Below, in pieces: positions 1 through 7,154 of a stretch of DNA of 32,186 nucleotides. Location: assembly GCA_944326315.1 (NCBI GenBank), contig CALVDP010000024.1, positions 1 through 32,186 of the forward strand, read 5' to 3'. The notes beneath the pieces were generated by a model. It made no database searches. It worked only from the letters and a program-made list of their open reading frames with translations, and was not told the origin of the DNA. Source of the DNA: an uncultured Bacteroidales bacterium. Its GTDB lineage: Bacteria > Bacteroidota > Bacteroidia > Bacteroidales > UBA932. Position 1 is the stretch's first letter. The number at the start of each line of letters is the position of its first letter. Made by a program: the position numbers and the translations under genes.

Positions 1-131
1 AAATCGCCATTCCAGCGGTCTGTAGCCTCGATTTTTCCTATATCTTGACCTGCAAAAGTGTCAAACTCCGGAAGGTAGTGTTTTTCGCTTTATTTGCAAA
101 TAATTTTCCTGAAAATACGGCATTAAATCTG
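1..131. other. Gene-free window edge downstream of rsmG
   Basis: No gene could be supported. The stretch holds a perfect 12-nt palindrome at 91-102 (TATTTGCAAATA) and a small 6-bp hairpin at 103-116 (ATTTTC, 2-nt loop, GAAAAT), both within 45 bp of the rsmG stop. They could mark the 3' end of the rsmG transcript, but neither is a classic terminator. On the minus strand an open frame of about 25 codons runs to the window edge without an ATG, so it may be chance or part of a gene outside the window. Confidence 0.4.
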
Positions 132-815
132 TCAGGCTTCTATGAATATCGCCAGTTTTTCCTTGAAATAGGGGTCCCGGATCCAGCTTTCTATTGACCA
201 CGGATGTACCGATCCCTTTTTCAGCCCTGTTTTTCCCATGGCTTCGGCTATTTCCTGCGACACATCCCCTCCTTTCAGGTAGATCACACCTTTATTGTAT
301 TTTCCCCTTACCCATGGCATGAATTTGTCGAGGGACGTGACAGCCCGCGACACCACATAGTCATAGCGCTCATGCAGTGACTCTGCCCGTGCATTTACCG
401 TGCACACATTCTCCAGTCCCAGAGATGAGGCTACCCCAGAGGCGACGGTTATCTTTTTCCCGATAGAATCGCACAGGGTGAACTTCGCTCCAGGGAACAT
501 GATTGCCAGCGGGATACCAGGGAAGCCGCCTCCTGTCCCCAGGTCGAGGAATGTCCTGTCTCCGCTGCCTTCCGCTGACATCCTTTCGTATTCTTCCGGC
601 ATATTCGTGCGGAAATATCCGGCTATTGCAAGCGAGTGCAGCACATGGTGCATGTAAAGGCTGTCAATGTCTTTCCGTGAAATGACATTGATTTTCCCGT
701 TCCAGTCGCTGTAAAGCGGTCCCATTGCCCTGAAACGTTCTATCTTCTCTCCGGTCACGTCCGGGAATTTCTCTTTCAGGACGGCCTCGAAATCGTGAAA
801 ATCATTTGTTTCCAT
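132..815 (-). CDS. rsmG: 16S rRNA (guanine-527-N7)-methyltransferase RsmG (GidB)
   Basis: RsmG uses S-adenosylmethionine to methylate N7 of G527 in 16S rRNA, in the cytoplasm. The SAM-binding glycine motif LDLGTGGGFPGIPLAI is clear, preceded by the family signature DWNGKINVISRKD and HHVLHSLAI, and followed by DYVVSRAVTSL and YLKGG. I chose the ATG at 815 (about 227 residues), because known Bacteroides RsmG proteins begin close to the 'FPD' segment. A GTG at 854 would add 13 residues and overlap the sigma-factor TGA as GTGA, a coupling-type overlap, so it is a real alternative. It is the last gene of the polA-sigma-rsmG run and is probably cotranscribed. Family assignment is secure; the start is not. 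Confidence 0.95.
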   Translation of the reverse strand: METNDFHDFEAVLKEKFPDVTGEKIERFRAMGPLYSDWNGKINVISRKDIDSLYMHHVLHSLAIAGYFRTNMPEEYERMSAEGSGDRTFLDLGTGGGFPGIPLAIMFPGAKFTLCDSIGKKITVASGVASSLGLENVCTVNARAESLHERYDYVVSRAVTSLDKFMPWVRGKYNKGVIYLKGGDVSQEIAEAMGKTGLKKGSVHPWSIESWIRDPYFKEKLAIFIEA

Positions 816-850
816 AGAATCGGCAAACTTGTTCTTGTCCAATATTCCGG

Positions 851-1450
851 TCACTGCAGTTCGTCCGAGATGTTCATCATCTTCAGAAGCTGTTCCTTGG
901 CCCGGCGTATCCGTGTCTTGACCGTGTTGATAGGAAGGTCAAGTGTCTCCGCTATTTCCTTGTATCCGAAATTGTCTATAAGATTCATCCTAGCCACTGT
1001 CCTGTAGTCATCTTTCAACTTGTCGATGTTCGCTATCCACTTGTCGTATTCCTGCTGCTTGATGATGTCTTCTTCAGGATTGTGCACAGGCGCCGGAATT
1101 TCATTCACTTCAGAAAGCTGTTCGCTGATGGACGTGGTAGGAAGGCTGCTCTTCTCCCTGTCCTTGCGCCCGAGATGGTCCAGGGCAGTGTTCCTTGCTA
1201 TCCTGAACAGCCATGTCGAGAACTTGTATTCAGGATTGTACATCGCTATCTGGCTGAAAGCCTTCTGGAAACTTTCAAGCATGATGTCCTCTATGTCCTC
1301 GTTCTGGGCTATATACCTGGAAATATGGTTTCTGACACCGATATTGTATCTGGTATACAGCACAATATAGGCTGCCTGGTTCTGTTCCAGTGCCAGGCGT
1401 ATCAGTTCCTTGTCGGACATGTCAGTGAGCTTCGAGCCAGTTTTTTCCAT
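851..1450 (-). CDS. RNA polymerase sigma-70 factor, ECF type
   Basis: A small sigma factor with only regions 2 and 4. Region 2 is seen in the stretch ISRYIAQNEDIEDIMLESFQ and KFSTWLFRIARNTALDHLGR. Region 4 is the C-terminal helix-turn-helix FGYKEIAETLDLPINTVKTR followed by IRRAKEQLLKM. About 199 residues from the ATG at 1450. An ATG at 1420 (MSDKELIRLALEQ) sits one base after the polA TGA (TGACATG) and would give 189 residues. A TTG at 1462 is less likely. No anti-sigma factor with a membrane segment is adjacent, unlike FecI/FecR-type PUL sigma factors. Position between polA and rsmG suggests a general rather than a glycan-specific role. The regulon cannot be read from the sequence. Confidence 0.9.
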   Translation of the reverse strand: MEKTGSKLTDMSDKELIRLALEQNQAAYIVLYTRYNIGVRNHISRYIAQNEDIEDIMLESFQKAFSQIAMYNPEYKFSTWLFRIARNTALDHLGRKDREKSSLPTTSISEQLSEVNEIPAPVHNPEEDIIKQQEYDKWIANIDKLKDDYRTVARMNLIDNFGYKEIAETLDLPINTVKTRIRRAKEQLLKMMNISDELQ

Positions 1451-4067
1451 AATTGCATTCAACAGTTAACGGTATGGACAGCCTGATGACATTCTGCATC
1501 TTGTCTGTCACGATGCTTTTCAGCGTATCTATCTCTTCCGGGACCGCGTCGAACACCAGTTCGTCATGTATCTGGAGCACCATCCTGCTTTTCAGCCCTG
1601 CAGACCGCATCGCCTTGTCCACTTCTGCCATGGCTATCTTGATGATGTCGGCCGATGTCCCCTGGATCGGGGCATTGACGGCATTCCTTTCCGCCAGGGA
1701 CCTGACTGTGGCGTTCCTTGAGCAGATGTCAGGCAGGTACCGCCTTCTCCCGAACAGGGTCTCGACATATCCCCGTTCCCGTGCGGATGCTATCGTGCTG
1801 TTGATGAACGACTGTATGTCCGGGAAGTTGACGAAATAGTCTTCTATTATTTTCTTTGCCTCCGAGCGCGGTATCCTGAGCCTTTGCGCGAGCCCGAATG
1901 CCGATATGCCGTACATGATCCCGAAATTGGCGGTCTTGGCGATCCTCCTCTGTCCGGCAGTCACATCTTCAGGCTTGATGGAGAATATCTTGGATGCCGT
2001 GATGGCATGTACGTCCAGTCCCTGCCTGAATGCCTCCACAAGATGCCTGTCCCCGCTCAGGTGGGCCATTATCCTCAGCTCTATCTGTGAATAGTCGGCG
2101 GACAGAATGACCCCGTCCGGAGTGGATGGCACGAAGGCTTTCCTTATCTCGCGTCCCCTTTCTGTCCTGACAGGGATATTCTGCAGGTTCGGCTTGGATG
2201 AACTCAGCCTTCCGGTAGCGGTAAGCGCCTGGTTGAATGTGGTGTGCACCTTCCCTGTGACCGGATTCACGAAGCCGGGGAAAGGCTCGATATAGGACGA
2301 GAGCAGTTTCTTCACTGTCCGGAATTCAAGTATCTCGTTGATGATGGGATGTTTGTCCTGAAGTGCTGCAAGCGTCTCTTCATCAGTGGAATAGTATCCT
2401 TTGCTCCCTGTCTTCTTCGCCTTGGGGTCAAGTCCGAGCTTTTCGAAAAGCACTATCCCGACCTGCATGGGGGAGGATATGTTGAGGTCCGGCTCACCGG
2501 CCATCTCCCTGATCCTGTCCTGCATTTCCTGAAGTTCTTTCCTTAGCTTCATGGAGAATCTGCGCAGCTGTTCCATATCCACTTTCACTCCAGTGCGCTC
2601 CATTCCTGCCAGGACCCTGACAAGCGGCTCCTCGATTTTCCAGTACAGCTTGTCTTCACCCTTCTCCGCAAGTTCGGACATGATACTGTCTGCCAGAAGC
2701 ACAGTAGCTGCGGCTTCCGCATCCCTTGCCCCGACAGAGACGGCAGGGCTGTCGTCGAAGAGGGATTTCTGTACGGCTCCGGAGGAATTGTCTTCCAGGC
2801 TTATTCCCAGGTAACTCATGGCCAGTATCCCGAGCTTGTGGCTTTTCTCCGGATTGATCAGATAATGCATCAGCTCTATGTCAAGCAGCGGGCCTTCAAG
2901 TCTGACCGATGCCCCTGAAAGAGCATTCACCTGTGCCTTGAAATCATATCCGCATTTCCTGATGCCCTCATCTTCGATAATGTCCCTGAAATCTGTGCTG
3001 TCTCCGCTTGCGCAATAGAGTTTCCCGTCTGCCTCCGCTCCTACGGTAAGCCTCTGTATTACCGAGAATATCCCTTCTCCGCTGAAATCCGGCACCATGC
3101 TGAATATGCCGGTCTTCCTGGCGATTCTGCAGAACTCTTCAGGATTCACGGTCTCTGTCACAAGCCTGTCTTTCTCCTTCTTCACCGGCTCGATATGGCT
3201 TATGAACTTGCAGAGGGACGTGAATTCATATTTCTCGAACAGGTCTGCCACTTCAGGGGAGTAGTCTTTCCTGACTTCCGCGTCTTCCGGCGCCAGGTCT
3301 ATGTCCAGGTCTGTCCTGATGGTCACAAGAGTGTGGCTGAGCCCTATATGGTCCCGAGCCTCCTCGAATGCTGATTTCTGCCTGGCTGTCAGCTCGTCGA
3401 GATGCCCGTAGATGTTTTCCACCGATCCGTATCTGGCTATGAGCTTGCCGGCCCCGACTTCTCCCACGCCTTTCACTCCGGGGACATTGTCTGACGTGTC
3501 TCCGCATATTGTGAGCATATCTATCACCTGCTCCGGACTGGTGATGCCGTATTTCTCGCAGACAGCTTTCCTGTCAAGCAGTTCGCGTTCGCCTCCGGAC
3601 TTGCCTGGCTTGTATTGGATTATATGGTCGGATACGAGCTGCCCGTAGTCCTTGTCAGGAGTCACCATGTACACGGTGAACCCTTCCTTTTCATATTTTT
3701 TGGACATGGAGCCTATGACATCGTCGGCTTCGTACCCGGGAATCATGACTACCGGTATCTTCAGTGCATGGCACAGTTCGGTAAGCGGGTCAAGCGCATC
3801 TATCACGAGCTGTGGGGTCTCTTCCCTCGTGGCCTTGTATTCCGGATACAGCTTGTGCCTGAATGTCCCTCCAGGCGGGTCGAAGGCGACTGCAAGATGG
3901 GACGGCTTTTCTCTTTCGATGAGTTCCAGTATGTATTTGGTGAAGCCGAACAGGATAGAGGTGTCCATTCCCCTGGAGTTGATCATCGGCCTGCGTATGA
4001 AGGCGTAATACATCTTGAATATCAGGGCATGTCCATCTATCAGGTATATGTTTTTTCCCATTTCCAT
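1422..4067 (-). CDS. polA: DNA polymerase I
   Basis: Replication/repair polymerase that removes RNA primers and fills gaps. The N-terminal 5' nuclease domain has its metal-binding acids (LIDGHA, AFDPPGGTFR, GYEADDV, TPDKDYGQL, CGDTSDNVPG). The C-terminal polymerase domain has motif A ADYSQIELRIMAHLSGD, the O-helix RRIAKTANFGIMYGIS, and motif C QIHDELVFDAV. The middle 3'-5' exonuclease domain seems degenerate: where proofreading enzymes have FDTET the protein reads FSMVPDFSGEG, and the YxxxD site reads VGARD. I chose the ATG at 4067 (MEMGKNIYLIDGHALIF). An in-frame TTG at 4085 lies inside a promoter-like element and would add six residues. The 3' end overlaps the sigma gene start. Length of about 881 residues is normal. 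Confidence 0.97.
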   Translation of the reverse strand: MEMGKNIYLIDGHALIFKMYYAFIRRPMINSRGMDTSILFGFTKYILELIEREKPSHLAVAFDPPGGTFRHKLYPEYKATREETPQLVIDALDPLTELCHALKIPVVMIPGYEADDVIGSMSKKYEKEGFTVYMVTPDKDYGQLVSDHIIQYKPGKSGGERELLDRKAVCEKYGITSPEQVIDMLTICGDTSDNVPGVKGVGEVGAGKLIARYGSVENIYGHLDELTARQKSAFEEARDHIGLSHTLVTIRTDLDIDLAPEDAEVRKDYSPEVADLFEKYEFTSLCKFISHIEPVKKEKDRLVTETVNPEEFCRIARKTGIFSMVPDFSGEGIFSVIQRLTVGAEADGKLYCASGDSTDFRDIIEDEGIRKCGYDFKAQVNALSGASVRLEGPLLDIELMHYLINPEKSHKLGILAMSYLGISLEDNSSGAVQKSLFDDSPAVSVGARDAEAAATVLLADSIMSELAEKGEDKLYWKIEEPLVRVLAGMERTGVKVDMEQLRRFSMKLRKELQEMQDRIREMAGEPDLNISSPMQVGIVLFEKLGLDPKAKKTGSKGYYSTDEETLAALQDKHPIINEILEFRTVKKLLSSYIEPFPGFVNPVTGKVHTTFNQALTATGRLSSSKPNLQNIPVRTERGREIRKAFVPSTPDGVILSADYSQIELRIMAHLSGDRHLVEAFRQGLDVHAITASKIFSIKPEDVTAGQRRIAKTANFGIMYGISAFGLAQRLRIPRSEAKKIIEDYFVNFPDIQSFINSTIASARERGYVETLFGRRRYLPDICSRNATVRSLAERNAVNAPIQGTSADIIKIAMAEVDKAMRSAGLKSRMVLQIHDELVFDAVPEEIDTLKSIVTDKMQNVIRLSIPLTVECNYGKNWLEAH

Positions 4068-4082
4068 CGCACGATTATCTTT

Positions 4083-4090
4083 CAAAGATA
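4083..4090 (-). promoter_or_regulatory. Candidate -7 promoter element for polA
   Basis: On the minus strand these bases read TATCTTTG, an exact match to the Bacteroidetes -7 consensus TAnnTTTG. It lies 16 bp before the chosen polA ATG, which would give a leader of about 10 nt. No clear TTTG -33 element is seen 19-21 bp upstream, so the call rests on one box. Confidence 0.4.
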
Positions 4091-4234
4091 GTGCAATTAT
4101 TTTTTATTCCTGACTTTATTACGATAATTTGTCCTATCTTTAGAAAAATTTTCTTTTTTGAAAAGAATTCCGGCACAGGACTTTCTGCCCGGGAGGCATA
4201 TTGTCCTGCCGACGGCCTGATTTGCATATTCGAT

Positions 4235-4912
4235 ATGAAGATACTTGTAGTTGAGGATGACGCATCCATGAGGGAGGTGATGGTGTCCGCACTGAAGAAG
4301 GAAGGCCACACCGTGGAAAGCGCCGATGATTTCAATCTGGCGTCAGAGAAGCTCGGGATGTATGCTTATGACTGTATCCTGCTGGATATCATGCTCCCCG
4401 GGGGCAGCGGACTGGAACTCCTGTCAAAAATCAGGAAACAGGATATCAAGGCTGATGTCATCATCATATCGGCCAAGGATTCCATAGATGACAAGGTAGC
4501 CGGACTGGAGCTCGGGGCAGATGACTACCTTGCAAAGCCTTTCCATCTGGCGGAATTGTCGGCACGGATACGCAGTGTCGCCAGAAGAAGCAGACAGAAC
4601 GGGGATTTCTCCCTTAAATGCGGTAATGTGACACTTGAACCGGAGACCGGACGAGTATATGTCGCAGGCAAGGAGACAGGTTTGCTCAAGAAGGAATTTT
4701 CCATATTGGAGTATTTCATGCACAGGCCGGGGCATCTTGTGGACAAGGCTGTCCTGGCTGAAGCTATCTGGGGGGATCATATAGACCAGACGGATGACTT
4801 CCAGTTCCTGTATGCCCAGGTGAAGAATCTCCGGAAAAAGCTCCAGGATGCCGGGGCGGACATAGAGATCAGGGCCGTTTACGGCTTCGGTTACAAGCTG
4901 GCGGAGAAATGA
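4235..4912 (+). CDS. Two-component response regulator, OmpR/PhoB family
   Basis: A 225-residue DNA-binding response regulator. The receiver domain (about 1-115) has the acidic pocket VEDD at 6-9, phospho-acceptor Asp51 in LLDIMLPGGSG, Ser79, and Lys101 in KPF. The C-terminal winged helix (about 125-225) ends in AVYGFGYKL, typical of OmpR-type effectors. The open frame extends 48 codons further upstream, but that part does not resemble a receiver, so the ATG at 4235 (MKILVVEDD) is taken as the start. It is transcribed away from polA and sits 37 bp before its histidine kinase. The architecture resembles Bacteroides RprY-like regulators. The downstream PepSY-like gene is a plausible target, by inference from similar neighbourhoods. 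Confidence 0.95.
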   Translation: MKILVVEDDASMREVMVSALKKEGHTVESADDFNLASEKLGMYAYDCILLDIMLPGGSGLELLSKIRKQDIKADVIIISAKDSIDDKVAGLELGADDYLAKPFHLAELSARIRSVARRSRQNGDFSLKCGNVTLEPETGRVYVAGKETGLLKKEFSILEYFMHRPGHLVDKAVLAEAIWGDHIDQTDDFQFLYAQVKNLRKKLQDAGADIEIRAVYGFGYKLAEK

Positions 4913-4949
4913 TGCAGGAAAGGCCGTCACGTCTATATTTGCGATAAGA

Positions 4950-6221
4950 ATGAAACTCTTGCTGAAAATAACAGCCTGGCTTGCCGTGGCACTGACCGTC
5001 CTCCTGACAGCGTGGGCGATATGCTTCTATGTGGCGACTACCGACGAGATCAACGACGAGACAGACGATTCCCTGATAGATTATTCTGACGGCCTGATCA
5101 TCCGCAAGCTTGCCGGGGTCGACCTGCCTTCTGACGACAACGGGACCAACAACACCTATTATATAACGGAGGTGTCGGAAGAATACGCCTCTTCCAGGCC
5201 ATGGATCAGCTTCGAGTATCAGGAGGTATTCATTACTGCCAAGGCGGAGTTTGAGTCGGCCAGAGTCTTGAGCCGGATATTCCGTGATGCGGATGACCGT
5301 TATTTCGAACTCAAGGTGGCTGTCCCGACATACGAGAAGGAAGACATCGAACGCTCCATATTGTGGTGGGTCATCGCCCTGTATGTCCTCATGCTGCTGT
5401 CTGTCCTACTGATTTCCGTATGGGTGATAAGCTATAACATGAGACCGCTCAAGGCCATGCTTAAATGGCTGGATGAATACAATCCGGGCAAGAAGATGCC
5501 TCCAGTGCCTTCTTCCACGAATGTCACCGAGTTCAGAAGGCTGGCGGATACAATACAGAATGCGGCAGCCCGATTCGATACGCAGTATCTTGAGCAGAAA
5601 CGCTTCATCGGGAATGCCTCCCACGAGCTTCAGACTCCTCTGGCGTCATGCAGCAACAGGATTGAGATGCTTCTTGACTCTGCTGATCTCACGGAAGAAC
5701 AGGCAGAGGGACTTGTGAAGGTGCATCGCGAGCTGCAGGGCCTTATCCAGCTCAACAGGACATTGCTCCTGCTGACCAGGATAGAGAACGGGCAGTTCCC
5801 GGATTCCTCTCCGATGGATTTTTCCGTCCTTTTCCGCGATGCGGAAGAAATGTTCGGCGAGATTTATTCAGGCAGGGGAGTTTCAGTGTCTTCCAATATC
5901 CGGGCTGCCTTCGTGTCCGACATGAATGCCCAGCTTGCAGTCATCCTTGTGCGGAATCTCCTCAAGAATGCCTTCCTGCACAGTGCCGCCGGGGCGGAAG
6001 TGCGTGTGGTGATGGATACGGACGGGTTTTCCGTCTCGAATCCAGGAGACACCCCTCTTGACAGCGACAGCATATTCACCAGATTCTATTCCCAGGCCTC
6101 TTCAGAGGGCTCTACCGGCCTTGGCCTTGCGATAGCGGACTCGATATGCAGGAACTACAGCCTGTCTCTTACATACCGGTTCAGTGGAGGACGGCATGTA
6201 TTTTCCGTAAGAAAAAGATAA
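4950..6221 (+). CDS. Sensor histidine kinase
   Basis: A 423-residue membrane sensor that should phosphorylate the response regulator just upstream. It has a first membrane helix at about 5-28, a periplasmic sensor part of about 110 residues with no recognisable ligand domain, a second helix at about 137-161, a HAMP-like linker, the dimerisation/phospho-acceptor site FIGNASHELQTPLAS (His225), the N box LVRNLLKNAFLHS (about 334-344), and ATP-lid motifs SNPGDTPLDSDSIFTRFY and STGLGLAIADSI. All catalytic boxes look intact. The stimulus is unknown. An exact TATATTTG lies 8 bp before the ATG, but with no -33 box, so cotranscription with the regulator is more likely. Confidence 0.93.
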   Translation: MKLLLKITAWLAVALTVLLTAWAICFYVATTDEINDETDDSLIDYSDGLIIRKLAGVDLPSDDNGTNNTYYITEVSEEYASSRPWISFEYQEVFITAKAEFESARVLSRIFRDADDRYFELKVAVPTYEKEDIERSILWWVIALYVLMLLSVLLISVWVISYNMRPLKAMLKWLDEYNPGKKMPPVPSSTNVTEFRRLADTIQNAAARFDTQYLEQKRFIGNASHELQTPLASCSNRIEMLLDSADLTEEQAEGLVKVHRELQGLIQLNRTLLLLTRIENGQFPDSSPMDFSVLFRDAEEMFGEIYSGRGVSVSSNIRAAFVSDMNAQLAVILVRNLLKNAFLHSAAGAEVRVVMDTDGFSVSNPGDTPLDSDSIFTRFYSQASSEGSTGLGLAIADSICRNYSLSLTYRFSGGRHVFSVRKR

Positions 6222-6369
6222 TTTTCCGATTTCATTTTTATTTCAGAATCACTCCGGACCTTTGTATCAGAAAAATCATGGAACAGTAATCTGACGTGGA
6301 TTCGATGACATGATGGACAAATAATTTGTCGACCTGACGTTAATTTATAAACCATTAAATTTTTTTGAT

Positions 6370-6807
6370 ATGAAAAAGATCATTTTTGTTCTGGCATCCG
6401 TGATGATGTCTGTTGGAATTGCAAGTGCTGACAATGACAGGATAGTGGCTTTTGACCAGCTTCCTGCTAAGGCGCAGGAGTTTGTGAAGCAGTATTTCCC
6501 TTCAGAGAAAGTGTCATACGTGAAAGAGGAGTCGGATTTCATGGAACTTTCCTATGAGGTGGTTTTCGCCCAGGGCACCAAGGTAGAGTTCAGCGGACAG
6601 GGTGAATGGAAGGAAGTTGACTGCCGGTATTCTACCCTTGACGAGAAACTTGTACCGCAGCAGATTCGTGATTATGTTGCCAAGAATTTCCCTGACACCA
6701 AGTTCGTGAAGATAGAGAAAGGATACAGAGGCTATGAGGTCAAGCTTACCAACAGGCTGGAACTTACATTTGACTCCAATTACAATCTTGTGGACATAGA
6801 CGACTGA
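6370..6807 (+). CDS. Periplasmic PepSY-like (DUF2874-type) protein
   Basis: A 145-residue exported protein. A signal peptide (about 1-20, ending GIASA) precedes two tandem PepSY-like repeats. Each repeat starts with a helix of the form LP..AQEFVKQYFPSEKVSYV (about 31-51) or QQIRDYVAKNFPDTKFVKI (about 97-115) and continues into a beta-sheet ending in acidic residues (YEVKLTNRLELTFDSNYNL). This layout fits the 'putative beta-lactamase-inhibitor-like, PepSY-like' family found in Bacteroidetes, whose role is unknown. It lies 148 bp after a two-component system, and genes of this family often sit beside such systems, so regulation by that pair is plausible but inferred. The leader contains GTCGACCTGACGTTA (6328-6342), nearly the same as the arms of an inverted repeat downstream of the gene. 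Confidence 0.85.
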   Translation: MKKIIFVLASVMMSVGIASADNDRIVAFDQLPAKAQEFVKQYFPSEKVSYVKEESDFMELSYEVVFAQGTKVEFSGQGEWKEVDCRYSTLDEKLVPQQIRDYVAKNFPDTKFVKIEKGYRGYEVKLTNRLELTFDSNYNLVDIDD

Positions 6808-6843
6808 CGGCTGTGACTTGCGCCGGTGCGTGATTAACGGCGA

Positions 6844-6900
6844 TGAGGGGTGACCAAAAGCGCATTTTGGTCACCCCTCAAACGTCTTTCTGCGAAAGAC
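6844..6900 (+). repeat. Dispersed hairpin repeat, copy 1
   Basis: A perfect 16-bp stem (6844-6859 with 6865-6880, 5-nt loop GCGCA) built on TGAGGGGTGACCAAAA is followed after three bases by a second hairpin GTCTTTC-TGC-GAAAGAC (6884-6900). It begins 37 bp after the PepSY-like stop codon. The same two-hairpin unit recurs at 12829-12886 on the other strand, also just after a gene. The first stem could terminate transcription, though no U-run follows it. Confidence 0.75.
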
Positions 6901-6909
6901 AAGTTAAAC

Positions 6910-6968
6910 TAACGTCAGTTCGACGAATTATTATGTTCAGTATCAAAGATTCCGTCGAACTGACGTTA
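6910..6968. repeat. Long inverted repeat with 16-bp arms
   Basis: The left arm TAACGTCAGTTCGACG (6910-6925) is the exact reverse complement of the right arm at 6953-6968, with a 27-nt AT-rich spacer. The right arm also matches 14 of 15 bases of the sequence at 6328-6342 upstream of the PepSY-like gene. It could be the terminal repeats of a very small element, a terminator, or paired protein-binding sites. Confidence 0.7.
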
Positions 6969-7014
6969 CGATTTCTTCGAAATCCCTTCCCTTTTTCGTG
7001 TCACCCCTCTTAAA

Positions 7015-7036
7015 TTCTCCCCTGCGTAGGGGAGAA
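7015..7036. repeat. 9-bp stem hairpin
   Basis: TTCTCCCCT at 7015-7023 pairs with AGGGGAGAA at 7028-7036 across a GCGT loop. It is part of the hairpin mosaic between the PepSY-like gene and the convergent permease gene. It could stop transcripts from either side. Confidence 0.6.
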
Positions 7037-7066
7037 CTTACATCGGACTTCGTCCTCCATAGAGGT

Positions 7067-7103
7067 AATTCGATGAAATTCATTCCATTCATTTCATCGA
7101 ATT
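7067..7103. repeat. 13-bp stem inverted repeat
   Basis: AATTCGATGAAAT at 7067-7079 is the exact reverse complement of 7091-7103, with an 11-nt loop. AT-rich, and adjacent to the degenerate second copy of the dispersed repeat. Confidence 0.6.
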
Positions 7104-7121
7104 CACGTTAAACTATTGACC

Positions 7122-7154
7122 CGTTTGGTTCTCAAACGTCTTTCTGTGAAAGAC
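7122..7154 (-). repeat. Dispersed hairpin repeat, copy 2 (partial)
   Basis: The 24 bases at 7131-7154 match 23 of 24 bases of copy 1 (6877-6900), including the small GTCTTTC/GAAAGAC hairpin. The larger palindrome is reduced to a 6-bp stem (CGTTTG 7122-7127 with CAAACG 7133-7138). The copy overlaps the 3' end of the permease gene and supplies its stop codon. Relative to that gene it lies in the opposite orientation to copies 1 and 3. Confidence 0.65.

Larger units (their letters stand above)
6808..7131. other. Gene-free region packed with hairpins
   Basis: This 324-bp stretch between convergent genes has no plausible coding sequence. It contains at least six inverted repeats: 6844-6880 (16-bp stem), 6884-6900 (7-bp), 6910-6968 (16-bp arms), 6970-6984 (6-bp), 7015-7036 (9-bp), and 7067-7103 (13-bp). 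Parts recur within it: GTTAAACTA at 6903-6911 and 7107-7115, TCACCCCTC at 6871-6879 and 7001-7009, and a 24-bp sequence at 6877-6900 and 7131-7154. This mosaic of repeats looks like nested non-autonomous elements or successive insertions of small hairpin repeats, and would also terminate transcription from both sides. Confidence 0.7.

Noticed and set aside
1-70. Open minus-strand frame reading YLPEFDTFAGQDIGKIEATD at the window edge
   Set aside because: No start codon after the upstream in-frame stop; too short to support a gene or pseudogene call.
3253-3507. 84-codon minus-strand open frame rich in Arg
   Set aside because: Shadow frame inside polA; composition is that of an out-of-frame GC-rich translation.
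4091-4234. 48-codon N-terminal extension of the response regulator
   Set aside because: The extra residues are hydrophobic/low complexity and lie before the canonical receiver start MKILVVEDD; the region better fits a divergent promoter gap.
4934-4941. Exact TATATTTG -7 box just before the histidine kinase
   Set aside because: It has no -33 partner and would leave almost no leader; chance match in a 37-bp gap is more likely.
6808-7131. Possible CRISPR array
   Set aside because: The repeats are few, differ in sequence, are mostly inverted, and lack regular spacers or cas genes.
6808-7131. Possible insertion sequence
   Set aside because: No transposase frame of any length and no matching terminal repeats enclosing the whole region with a target duplication.
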